Shown here piece by piece: positions 36,123 through 44,833 of a DNA stretch of 64,000 bases (the first letter of the stretch is position 1; each line of letters opens with the position of its first letter). A program made the position numbers and the translations under genes. Source of the DNA: a gamma proteobacterium symbiont of Ctena orbiculata (lineage in GTDB: Bacteria; Pseudomonadota; Gammaproteobacteria; Chromatiales; Chromatiaceae); assembly GCA_003058495.1 (NCBI GenBank), contig QBVC01000023.1:1-64000 (forward strand). The letters are read 5' to 3'. The notes beneath the pieces were generated by a model. That model was not told where the DNA came from, made no database searches, and saw only the letters and a program-made list of their open reading frames with translations.

Positions 36123-39100
36123 ATGGTTGAGGTGAACGACAAAGGTGATAACCGAACTGGTTTTCTGTTGAATTATTCGTTGGATTCCCAGACGGAACCT
36201 GCCTTTGTTGCAGAGGTGACGGCCGAAGGCGGCATCAAACTGATCGATTCCAATTCACCCTGGTTGCAGTTGATGGAGCGGTGTCCTGAACCATCAGCGT
36301 CGGCCGATGGTGATGAAGAAGTTGGTATATGCAAGGCTTCCCAGCATTTTTTCCGGCAGCTCCAGGTATATTTTCAGGATAACGACCCCTATCACTTAGG
36401 CGCAGGGATTCCTATTTCCGTTGGCGGACGCAGACTGCAGGCGCAGATTGCGCCGATATGCGATCCAGAGGGTCATATCCTACGCGTGTTGGGAATAGTC
36501 AGAGACAAAACGGACGAGGCTAAATCCAAAGCCGTAGATCTGTCGAATCTTTACTTTTTCGAGAGCATGGACAGAATCAATCGGGCGATCCTGCACGCAT
36601 CGGATCTGCAGCAGATGATGAGCGATGTGCTCGATCTGATTCTGGACATATTCAGCTGCGACCGTTCCTTTCTGCTCTACCCCTGCGATCCCGCTGCCGC
36701 CACCTGGCAGGTGCCGATGGAGCGAACCCGACCCGCCTATCCCGGGGCGTTGGCGATGGGGATCGAGATCGAGATCGAGGTGACACCCGAGATAGCAGCT
36801 TCCTTCCAGTCACTACTCGCCTGCGATGGCCCGGTTCAGTTCGGTCCCGGAAGAATCCGCCCTGTCCCGCCAGAGGTGGAGGCGCAGTTTCAGGTGAAGT
36901 CCTTCATGTCCATGGTGATCTATCCGAAGGTCGGCAAGCCCTGGCAGTTCGGCATCCACCAATGCTCGTCGGCGCGGAAATGGAGCGCCGGCGATGAGCG
37001 CCTGTTGAATGAAATCGGCCTGCGTCTGGCCGACGCCCTGACCAGCATGTTGATTCTGCGTGATCTGAAAGAGAGCGAGACAAAGCTTAAAGAGGCCGAA
37101 AGGCAGTTTCACACCCTGTTTGACAATCTCCCAGACTGTATTGCGCGTTTCGACCGCAATGGACGGGTGCTGCTGATAAACCAGGCGTCGCTGAACACCT
37201 TTGACCTGAGCGCAGAAATGGCGGTTGGCAGGAGAGTGGGCGAGAACGGTCCCGCCAGCGGAGAGGAAAATATCGTGTTGGAAGCCATGATAAGACGCGC
37301 CTTCGATGAAGGGGTCGCCAACCAGTTGGAAACCGAATGGCATACGGCTCAAGGCAGGCGCAATTTCAATGTTGCGCACATTCCCGAAAGGGATGAAGAG
37401 GGCAGGGTGGTGAGCGTGATCGGTATCGCTCAAGACATCACCGATCAGAATCGGGCCGCGGAAGCGCTGCGCAGCAGCGAAGAGCGCTACCGGCTCATCG
37501 TCGATACGGCCAGCGAGGGAATCTGGGTCGTCGACAGCGACAACATCACCACATTCGTAAATGCGCCCATGGCGGAGATGCTGGGTTACAGTGTAAGTGA
37601 AATGCTGAGTCGGAGGATGGCGGATTTTCTGTTTACCGAGGATCGGGCGAGTCAGCAGCAGATAGATTCGAAACTAAATCGTGGCATAACGGACAGCAGT
37701 GAGAGAAGACTTCGCCGCATTGACGGCAGTAATTTGTGGACCCTTGCCTCTACATCCCCGATTTTAACCAGTGAACAAGAATACATGGGCTCAATCACCC
37801 TGTTTACCGATATCACCGAGCGGAGACTGCAACAGGAGCAGCTGCTCTATCAGGCCCACTATGATTCGCTGACCGGTCTGCCGAACCGTTTTCTGGCGTT
37901 GGACCGTCTGCAACAGAATATCAACCTGGCGGCACGCAGAGGCGCGCATACGGCGCTGCTGTTTCTTGACCTGGATGATTTCAAAAAGATCAACGACGCC
38001 CTGGGACACGAGGTGGGCGATCAGGTCCTGAGAATGGCTGCCGGCAGGCTGAAACAGGCTGTTCGTAGCTCGGACACGGTTGCCCGCCTGGGCGGTGATG
38101 AGTTCGTTGTCCTGATTCGGGAGGATGGAGATGAGGGTGCGGTACGCCCTGTCGCCGAGAAAATCCTGGAGACCTTTCAGGAGGTTTTTCTGGTCATGAA
38201 CAGGCAGGTGATGCTGACCGCAAGCCTGGGCATCTCGATCTATCCCGACGACGGCGATGAACCTTTGCTGTTGCTGCGCAATGCCGATACCGCGATGTAC
38301 TATTCGAAGGCGATGGGTAGAAATACCTTCCACTATTTTACTGATTCGATGAATCAGAATGTGGCCCATCGGCTGCAGATGGAGGAACAGTTGCGCTTGG
38401 CGCTGGAGCGCAATGAATTATACCTCGAGTTTCAACCGATCGTGGAGATGTCGAGCGCCAGAATCGTAGCAGTGGAAGCCCTTCTTAGGTGGCGCAACGA
38501 AATCCTGGGCCAGGTGCCTACCACCGAGTTCATCGAAATCGCCGAACAGACCGGCATGATTATGGAGATTGGAGAATGGGTGATCGATACCGCAATGATC
38601 TACCTGAAACACTGGGATAATTGGAGCGAGGAAGGCTTTCGCCTGGCGCTGAATGTATCTCCCCGTCAGTTCAGGAAGCTGGGATTCGTCGACCTGCTCG
38701 GACGCGCCATGAAGCGCGCGGGCATTGTTGGCAGGCAAATCGAACTGGAGATCACCGAAGGCATGCTGCTCGGTGACGAGATGGGTGCGAGCGAAATCAT
38801 CGCGGGCCTGCGTGAACTCGGTGTGAGCATCTCGATGGACGATTTCGGAACCGGTTACTCTTCGCTCAGTTATTTAAGAGACTATCGCTTCGATACCCTG
38901 AAGATCGACCGCGTCTTCATACGGGACGTCATCGATGATCCGAGCGATCGAGAATTGATCATCGCAACCCTGCGCATGGCGAAGGGATTGGGCGTCAAGG
39001 TGGTGGCAGAGGGGGTGGAGTCGGCCGAGCAGTTCGATTTTCTCAAGCGGGAGGGCTGCGACCTTGCGCAGGGGTGGTATCTGAGCAAGCCCATATCGGC

Positions 39101-39146
39101 TGACGAGTTCGCTGAGCTGCTTCGTGAACACCGGTGCCTGCCTTAA
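36123..39146 (+). CDS. PAS/GAF-type sensor diguanylate cyclase/phosphodiesterase (GGDEF-EAL)
   Basis: RLGGDEFVVLIREDGDE (degenerate or altered GGDEF: GGDEF present), VEALLRWRN (EAL-type site reads EAL), DDFGTGYSSLSYLRDYRFDTLKIDRVFI; start taken as ATG 36123. Confidence 0.93.
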   Translation: MVEVNDKGDNRTGFLLNYSLDSQTEPAFVAEVTAEGGIKLIDSNSPWLQLMERCPEPSASADGDEEVGICKASQHFFRQLQVYFQDNDPYHLGAGIPISVGGRRLQAQIAPICDPEGHILRVLGIVRDKTDEAKSKAVDLSNLYFFESMDRINRAILHASDLQQMMSDVLDLILDIFSCDRSFLLYPCDPAAATWQVPMERTRPAYPGALAMGIEIEIEVTPEIAASFQSLLACDGPVQFGPGRIRPVPPEVEAQFQVKSFMSMVIYPKVGKPWQFGIHQCSSARKWSAGDERLLNEIGLRLADALTSMLILRDLKESETKLKEAERQFHTLFDNLPDCIARFDRNGRVLLINQASLNTFDLSAEMAVGRRVGENGPASGEENIVLEAMIRRAFDEGVANQLETEWHTAQGRRNFNVAHIPERDEEGRVVSVIGIAQDITDQNRAAEALRSSEERYRLIVDTASEGIWVVDSDNITTFVNAPMAEMLGYSVSEMLSRRMADFLFTEDRASQQQIDSKLNRGITDSSERRLRRIDGSNLWTLASTSPILTSEQEYMGSITLFTDITERRLQQEQLLYQAHYDSLTGLPNRFLALDRLQQNINLAARRGAHTALLFLDLDDFKKINDALGHEVGDQVLRMAAGRLKQAVRSSDTVARLGGDEFVVLIREDGDEGAVRPVAEKILETFQEVFLVMNRQVMLTASLGISIYPDDGDEPLLLLRNADTAMYYSKAMGRNTFHYFTDSMNQNVAHRLQMEEQLRLALERNELYLEFQPIVEMSSARIVAVEALLRWRNEILGQVPTTEFIEIAEQTGMIMEIGEWVIDTAMIYLKHWDNWSEEGFRLALNVSPRQFRKLGFVDLLGRAMKRAGIVGRQIELEITEGMLLGDEMGASEIIAGLRELGVSISMDDFGTGYSSLSYLRDYRFDTLKIDRVFIRDVIDDPSDRELIIATLRMAKGLGVKVVAEGVESAEQFDFLKREGCDLAQGWYLSKPISADEFAELLREHRCLP

Positions 39147-39154
39147 GGTTATTG

Positions 39155-39844
39155 CTACAGGCTAAACATGATCTCCGGATCTACGTTACGGCTTTTATAG
39201 TTATCCAGGCAACTGCAGTCTTGAGTGCACTCTCTCTTTTCAATCGGAGCGTCAAACCCTCCCTCTTTCATGGCCAGCTTCAGGGCGCCGAAAGCCATGC
39301 TGAAATAGTCCACTTGATATCTGTCTGTCCGCAGTCTCGGATCATCAAGCACAATCCTGTTTAAATAGCCGAGTATCGGCAGTTTTCCTGCACAATGTCG
39401 GAATACGACCATATGATCGAAACTGCCGTATCTGAAGTTGTCTTCCAGGTCGTGGGCCGAGACAAACCATTTTCTTTCATGATGCGTGTTGGCGTCCCAT
39501 TTCATGGGATTGCTTTTGCTGATCCAAACCTTTCCAGTGTATGTGTTGTTTACGATTTCAATGTCAAGTTCCAAAAGCACTGGGCCATGGTTGTGCACAC
39601 TGTTTGCTTGTTCATGTATATCTACAGTGTCAGTAAATATATCATTCAGGATGCTGTAGTTGCTGGCGCCGTGATTGGCTTTCCGTGGCCGCTTCTGAGT
39701 GACAAGCTTTTCGATGCTGTCCCGCGACATCAAACACCGATTTCTAAGGAAAAGACATGAGTTTTCAACACTGTTTGCGTGTAGTATTGATGAAACACCC
39801 TTATCTTTGAGAATCTCACAGATTCTCTTAGGTAGTATTTCCAT
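39155..39844 (-). CDS. hypothetical protein of unknown family in an AT-rich locus
   Basis: 229 aa; SILHANSVENSCLFLRNRCLMSRDSIEKL, LNDIFTDTVDIHEQANSVHNHGPVLLELDIEI, MVVFRHCAGKLPILGYLNRIVLDDP. Confidence 0.75.
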   Translation of the reverse strand: MEILPKRICEILKDKGVSSILHANSVENSCLFLRNRCLMSRDSIEKLVTQKRPRKANHGASNYSILNDIFTDTVDIHEQANSVHNHGPVLLELDIEIVNNTYTGKVWISKSNPMKWDANTHHERKWFVSAHDLEDNFRYGSFDHMVVFRHCAGKLPILGYLNRIVLDDPRLRTDRYQVDYFSMAFGALKLAMKEGGFDAPIEKRECTQDCSCLDNYKSRNVDPEIMFSL

Positions 39845-40184
39845 TGTAAGATTCCAGCCTGATTGATAGTTATCTGTTATTGCCAGTCAATAGCACCCGA
39901 AAAACCTGACTAATACGCATATAGTCAATGTTTTAAGGGTGAATTCCATTGACGCTCAGTATCATATCTTGTCGCTATGCGGCATAGCTAGACACTCATC
40001 ACAAGTTCAACACCATGGCAGTTGCCGCGAGGGATGGTTGTTTATTGTTTTTCCCCCGTCCATTTTGTGATTGCACAGGTTCTCAATAGGTAGTATACGG
40101 ATTGCTGGTTCGGATAAATGCTGCCTGTCGCGCAGGCATTCGGTTTTGTCATTACACAAACAAAAACCCTATCAGGAGATCGCA

Positions 40185-41165
40185 ATGAATCATGCACTGA
40201 GGGTGCACGAATATGGCGGCAACGAGGTTCTGCAATGGCAGCAGGTTCCGCTGGACGATCCCGCTCCCGGCGAGGTGCGCATCCGTCATACCGCCGTTGG
40301 ACTCAACTTCATCGATGTCTATCACCGCACCGGCCTCTACCCCGCCGGGGATCTGCCCTTTACTCCAGGCCTCGAGGCCGCCGGGATCGTGGAATCGGTC
40401 GGCCAGGGGGTTGCCGATTTCACCCCGGGTGATCGGGTTGCCTATGCCGGCGGTCCCCTGGGGGCCTATGCCGAAGCGCGTAATTTTCCGGCAGAGCGGC
40501 TGATCAGGCTGCCGGATGGGATCAGTGAGCGCCAGGCTGCGGCGATGATGCTCAAGGGGATGACCGCGGAATACCTGATCCGCCGCACCTACCCGGTCGC
40601 TGCCGGGGAGACGATACTCATCCACGCGGCAGCGGGGGGGGTGGGCCAGCTTCTCTGCCAATGGGCGGTGGCGCTCGGCGCCGAAGTCATTGCCACGGTC
40701 GGTAGCGAGGAGAAGGCGGCGGTGGTGCGCGGTCTGGGTTGTCACTACACCATCAACTATCGCGACGAGGACATCGTTGAGCGGGTCCGGGACATGACCA
40801 AGGGCAGCGGCGTGTCTGTTGTCTACGACTCGGTGGGACAGGATACCTTTCAGGCCTCCCTTTCCGTACTTGCGCCCCGGGGCATGCTGGTCTCGTATGG
40901 ACAGGCCTCGGGCAAGGTGCCACCCTTCGACATCACCCAACTGAGCGCCATGGGGTCTCTCTACCTGACCCGCCCGACCCTCTTCGACTACACCCGGAGC
41001 AGGGAGCAGCTGGTAGAGAGTTCCAACGCGCTCTTCAGCTCGATCCTGAAGGGGGAGATCAGGCTGGAGATCGGCCAGGAGTTTCCCCTCAGGGAGGCGG
41101 CGCAGGCCCATCAGGCCCTCGAGTCGCGTAAGACCCGGGGCAGCACGCTGCTGCTGCCCGGCTGA
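40185..41165 (+). CDS. qor: NADPH:quinone reductase (zinc-independent MDR family)
   Basis: MNHALRVHEYGGNEVLQWQQV, VGLNFIDVYHRTGLYP, ILIHAAAGGVGQLLCQWA; AGGAG before ATG 40185. Confidence 0.92.
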   Translation: MNHALRVHEYGGNEVLQWQQVPLDDPAPGEVRIRHTAVGLNFIDVYHRTGLYPAGDLPFTPGLEAAGIVESVGQGVADFTPGDRVAYAGGPLGAYAEARNFPAERLIRLPDGISERQAAAMMLKGMTAEYLIRRTYPVAAGETILIHAAAGGVGQLLCQWAVALGAEVIATVGSEEKAAVVRGLGCHYTINYRDEDIVERVRDMTKGSGVSVVYDSVGQDTFQASLSVLAPRGMLVSYGQASGKVPPFDITQLSAMGSLYLTRPTLFDYTRSREQLVESSNALFSSILKGEIRLEIGQEFPLREAAQAHQALESRKTRGSTLLLPG

Positions 41166-41287
41166 GCGGAATCCCGGCCGATCCTAAATCAACACCGGGA
41201 CAGGGGATTCCCGGTCGCCAATCTCCGGCTCTTGACCTCGGATACAAACTGGTTCAGCGTTACCACTCTTTCCACAAGAGTGAAGCG

Positions 41288-42394
41288 ATGACAGCTAAAC
41301 AATTGCCATCCGATGTGCCAGCTATGAACAAGGCGAAATCCGAGGCCGCCGTCGCACGCTTTTGTGACGGCTGCAACTGCTCCCAGGCGGTATTGACCGC
41401 CTTTGCCGAGCGTTATGCCATCGACGATGGCCTGGCGATGCGCATCGCTGCCGGTCTCGGCGGCGGGGTCGGTCGCATGGGGGATGTTTGTGGTACCCTC
41501 ACCGGTGGCGCGCTGGTGCTGGGCCTGGAGCTGGGTCCCCGGACGCGGCGGGAGGCCGATGCCAAGGAGGCGACCTACGCGGCGACCCGGCGCCTTCAGG
41601 AGCGCTTCATCCAACGTCACGGCAGCAACCGCTGCAGGGAACTGCTGGAGAAGGATCTCAGCATCGAAGCGGAGTATCGGCAGGCCAAGGAGCAGGGTCT
41701 GTTCAAAACCCGCTGCCCCAATTTTGTGGAGACGGTTGTCGACTTGCTCGACCAGGAGTTCAACAACAAGAAGATGAATATGAAACAGCAAATTCTAACC
41801 ATGCTCGAACTGCAGGACGCCATGAACCGCAAGGTCAACGAGGATTGGCGTGACGCGGGTTACCCCTGGTACCGGGCGATCTGGACCGAGTGTGCCGAGA
41901 TGCTCGACCACTACGGCTGGAAGTGGTGGAAGCACCAGAAACCCGATATGCAGCAGGTCCACCTGGAGATCGTCGACATCTGGCACTTCGCCCTGAGCGA
42001 CCTGATCCTCCACAACACCAGCCTCGATGAGGCTGCCGAGCTGGCGATGAAGGGGCTGGCGGAACCCTCCGGGGCGGTCGATTTCAGGACCTCCATCGAG
42101 CAGCTGGCGATGGCCAGCATTCAGACCCAGGCGGCCGATATCAGTCACTTCGCCGCGGTGATGCGGGCGGCGGAGCTCGGTTTCGATGAGCTCTTCAAGA
42201 CCTATGTGGGTAAGAATGTGCTCAACTTTTTCCGTCAGGATCACGGCTACAAGGATGGGAGTTATATCAAGGTTTGGAACGGGCGCGAGGACAACGAGCA
42301 TCTGGCGGAGATTCTCGCCGAACTCGATGCCGACAGCACCGATTTCAGCGATCAAGTCTACCGCCGGCTGGAGCAGGCTTACCCGGCTGAGTGA
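41288..42394 (+). CDS. C_GCAxxG_C_C redox-type domain fused to dimeric dUTPase-like domain
   Basis: 368 aa; N-terminus CDGCNCSQAVLTAFAERYAIDDGLAMRIAAGLGGGVGRMGDVCGTLTGG; C-terminus LELQDAMNRKVNEDWRDAGYPWYRAIWTECAEMLDHYGWKWWKHQKPDMQQVHLEIVDIWHF. Confidence 0.82.
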   Translation: MTAKQLPSDVPAMNKAKSEAAVARFCDGCNCSQAVLTAFAERYAIDDGLAMRIAAGLGGGVGRMGDVCGTLTGGALVLGLELGPRTRREADAKEATYAATRRLQERFIQRHGSNRCRELLEKDLSIEAEYRQAKEQGLFKTRCPNFVETVVDLLDQEFNNKKMNMKQQILTMLELQDAMNRKVNEDWRDAGYPWYRAIWTECAEMLDHYGWKWWKHQKPDMQQVHLEIVDIWHFALSDLILHNTSLDEAAELAMKGLAEPSGAVDFRTSIEQLAMASIQTQAADISHFAAVMRAAELGFDELFKTYVGKNVLNFFRQDHGYKDGSYIKVWNGREDNEHLAEILAELDADSTDFSDQVYRRLEQAYPAE

Positions 42395-42406
42395 TGGGTA
42401 TGTCCC

Positions 42407-42427
42407 TAGGGCCTGTCAACGGCCCTA
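42407..42427. repeat. possible minimal remnant of the TA-flanked MITE family
   Basis: TAGGGCCTGTCAACGGCCCTA: keeps TA-GGGCCTG and GGCCC-TA termini with almost no interior. Confidence 0.4.
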
Positions 42428-42439
42428 GGTCGCTTGGAT

Positions 42440-42910
42440 TCAGAATCCCTTGTGTCCGGGACCGAACATCCTGCCCGACCAGCGCATATCCTGCAGCTGC
42501 TGACGCTGCTCCTCGGTTAGCACATCGGCTATCCTGTTGCGCACCTCCGCCCGCAGCATGATCATACGCGCGACCTGGCCACCCTGTTTTTCCGCCAGGC
42601 CGCGGATGGTCTCGAGCTTGGCGCCGTCCACCATCGCGTCATGCAGCTCCGTGCGGTTGTCCTGCATGGCATCGCGCAGATCCCGCATGGCGTCCCTTGT
42701 CGCATTGCGGATGGCTTTCAGCGCCTCCTTCTGCTCGGCGGTCAGGTCCTCGAGCTGGGACAGGACCGCCAGCGGGCCGCCTCTGCCATCCCGGTCGCAA
42801 CCCCCGTGACCCTTGTGACCGCCAAAGGCGACGGCGGCGCCGGCACTGGTGAACAGCAGGGTGGAAAGGGTGACAATTGCAATCTTTCGATATGTCGGTT
42901 TCATGGTCAA
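42440..42910 (-). CDS. Spy/CpxP family periplasmic protein (LTxxQ motif)
   Basis: 156 aa; signal peptide, LEDLTAEQKEALKAIRNATRDAMRDL, VLTEEQRQQLQDM. Confidence 0.88.
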   Translation of the reverse strand: MTMKPTYRKIAIVTLSTLLFTSAGAAVAFGGHKGHGGCDRDGRGGPLAVLSQLEDLTAEQKEALKAIRNATRDAMRDLRDAMQDNRTELHDAMVDGAKLETIRGLAEKQGGQVARMIMLRAEVRNRIADVLTEEQRQQLQDMRWSGRMFGPGHKGF

Positions 42911-43002
42911 TCTCCAATGTCGTTGTTGAATGCTGCATCGAGGCAGCTGCTAAAACTTTATGTTTTCCATCTTCAAAGTTGGGTCGGGAGCGGTCAGGTT
43001 TG

Positions 43003-43017
43003 GCAAAGAAGCGCAAA
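43003..43017 (-). promoter_or_regulatory. CpxR-like direct repeat upstream of the spy-like gene
   Basis: GCAAAGAAGCGCAAA (GCAAA-N5-GCAAA), about 93 bp upstream of the ATG at 42910. Confidence 0.55.
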
Positions 43018-43056
43018 GTTACTGACAGTCCGCCGGGTGTTCGCGGGGATGGCGAC

Positions 43057-44001
43057 TCAGGCGGCAGCCAAGGCCCTGCGCGCGCTGGTGCGCCGCCGTC
43101 GTCTCATCCAGGAGAACGACCCGCTGAGGATGAGGAGGCTCAATGCCATGGCGCCGACGAGGTTCAAGACACCGCTGAAGGGGCCTGCCCAGGTGCCTTC
43201 GTGCAGTGTCTTCACCAGGCTCTTCTCGGGATCGATGGGAGTGATGGAGTGATCGGTGACGACCAGCAGGCGGGTGGCCTCCTGCGCTGCGACACTGAGC
43301 ATGACCCTGCCGCCGGGAAAGCTGCGTACGCCTGTCAAGCCGTCCAGTTGATGGCTCTGCCGGGCACTCTCCAGGGCCTCGGCCAGGGTCAACTCAGTAC
43401 CGGGCCGACTCATGCGCGGCAGTTCGGGCTTGCCCAGATGGAGGCTCATGAGCACGCCGGTCAAGGGCAGCATCAGCAGAATCGGCAACAGGATCCAGCC
43501 GACCCCCCGATGCCAGCCCATGAGGCTGTTGCGCAGGCGCGGCCAGGCCAGCAAAGGCGCGCTGATCACCAGCAGCAGCATCAGGTAGCTGGCGACCTGG
43601 ATCAGGATATCGGCGCCCAGCAACAGCTCCTTGTGCAGATGCTCGGCGAATTCGAAGAGATTGAAGGACGTTGAGGCTTTATCGCCGCAGGCGCATGCGC
43701 CGCTGGTCAGGTCATACTGGCCTTCGATCTGCGGATCCCGGGATCGTACCTGGACCTGGTTGGTTGTTGCGTCGATGGATAGGGCAACCACATCCCGACC
43801 CAAGGGGTCGATCCGTTGCAGCAGATCGATGACCTGGGTAACGGAGACGGTTTCAGCCCCGGGCGACGCGGATTGCGCCAGGATTGGTTTGAACGCCAAC
43901 ACTGCGCCTGAGAGGGCGATCAGCAGAAACAGCGGCGCCAGGCCGATGCCGAGCCAACGATGGAGTTTGAAAAGGGTGGGTTTGAGTCTCTTGAGGTTCA
44001 T
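43057..44001 (-). CDS. PepSY-associated TM helix domain protein
   Basis: 314 aa; LFKLHRWLGIGLAPLFLLIALSGAVLAFKPIL, GVGWILLPILLMLPLTGVLMSLH. Confidence 0.87.
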   Translation of the reverse strand: MNLKRLKPTLFKLHRWLGIGLAPLFLLIALSGAVLAFKPILAQSASPGAETVSVTQVIDLLQRIDPLGRDVVALSIDATTNQVQVRSRDPQIEGQYDLTSGACACGDKASTSFNLFEFAEHLHKELLLGADILIQVASYLMLLLVISAPLLAWPRLRNSLMGWHRGVGWILLPILLMLPLTGVLMSLHLGKPELPRMSRPGTELTLAEALESARQSHQLDGLTGVRSFPGGRVMLSVAAQEATRLLVVTDHSITPIDPEKSLVKTLHEGTWAGPFSGVLNLVGAMALSLLILSGSFSWMRRRRRTSARRALAAA

Positions 44002-44069
44002 ACTTCGGCTCCATTGAAAATCTGTGTGGCAATCATATGGGCTGGAGCGTCAACCGGGCGGCAACTTAT

Positions 44070-44094
44070 GCAAGCGAGTGCAAAGAAGTGCAAA
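44070..44094. promoter_or_regulatory. triple 10-bp-periodic CpxR-like direct repeat in the PepSY/cpxR divergent intergenic region
   Basis: GCAAGCGAGTGCAAAGAAGTGCAAA; shares GCAAAGAAG[C/T]GCAAAG with 43003-43018. Confidence 0.6.
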
Positions 44095-44149
44095 GCTGGC
44101 CCCGCAAGTGGTGGGAGCAGGGCATGAAAAAGGCCAGAATAGTAGGGCG

Positions 44150-44833
44150 ATGAAAAAGATATTACTGATCGATGACGACGAGGCGCTGTGCGAACTGCTG
44201 GGCGAATACCTGGTCGGCGAGGGCTTCGCCGTGGAGAGCGTCCATAGCGGGCCGGATGGGGTCAGCCGCTCCGTTGCCGAGCAATGGGACGCGATCGTGC
44301 TCGATGTCATGCTGCCGGGGATGAACGGCTTCGATGTGCTGAAACAGATCCAGGCGCAAAGCAGCGCGCCGGTGCTGATGCTCACCGCCCGGGGCGACGA
44401 TACCGACACCGTCCTCGGGCTTGAGCTGGGTGCCGACGACTATGTGGCAAAGCCCTGCAGCCCCCGGGTGCTGGTGGCGAGGCTGCGCAATCTGTTTCGC
44501 CGCAGACAGGATGAGCCCGCCGGGCTGAGTCCTCATCAGATCGGCGATCTCGGCTACGACAGGCAGAACCGCCGGATCACCGTGGGCGGGCGGGCTGTGG
44601 AACTCACCGGGGCGGAGTTCAATCTCCTGGTGCTGCTGCTGGAGCATGCCGGGGAGCTGGTCTCCAAGGAGGTGCTGGCGAAGCAGGGCCTGGGGCGTGC
44701 CCTGCAGGCCTACGACCGCCGCATCGAGACCCATATGGCGCAGATCCGCAAGAAGCTCGGGCCCTTGCCGGACGGCTCCCCCCGCATCAAGACGGTGCGC
44801 GGTGCCGGTTATCAATATTTGGTGAATGAATGA
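44150..44833 (+). CDS. OmpR/CpxR-like response regulator
   Basis: MKKILLIDDDEALCELLGEYLVGEGFAVESVHSG, VLDVMLPGMNGFDVL, ELGADDYVAKPCSPRVLVARL, winged-helix C-terminus. Confidence 0.93.
   Translation: MKKILLIDDDEALCELLGEYLVGEGFAVESVHSGPDGVSRSVAEQWDAIVLDVMLPGMNGFDVLKQIQAQSSAPVLMLTARGDDTDTVLGLELGADDYVAKPCSPRVLVARLRNLFRRRQDEPAGLSPHQIGDLGYDRQNRRITVGGRAVELTGAEFNLLVLLLEHAGELVSKEVLAKQGLGRALQAYDRRIETHMAQIRKKLGPLPDGSPRIKTVRGAGYQYLVNE

Noticed and set aside
40120-40139. TGCCTG-TCGCG-CAGGCA hairpin near the qor promoter
   Set aside because: Short stem with only a brief T-run; not convincing as a terminator or riboswitch.
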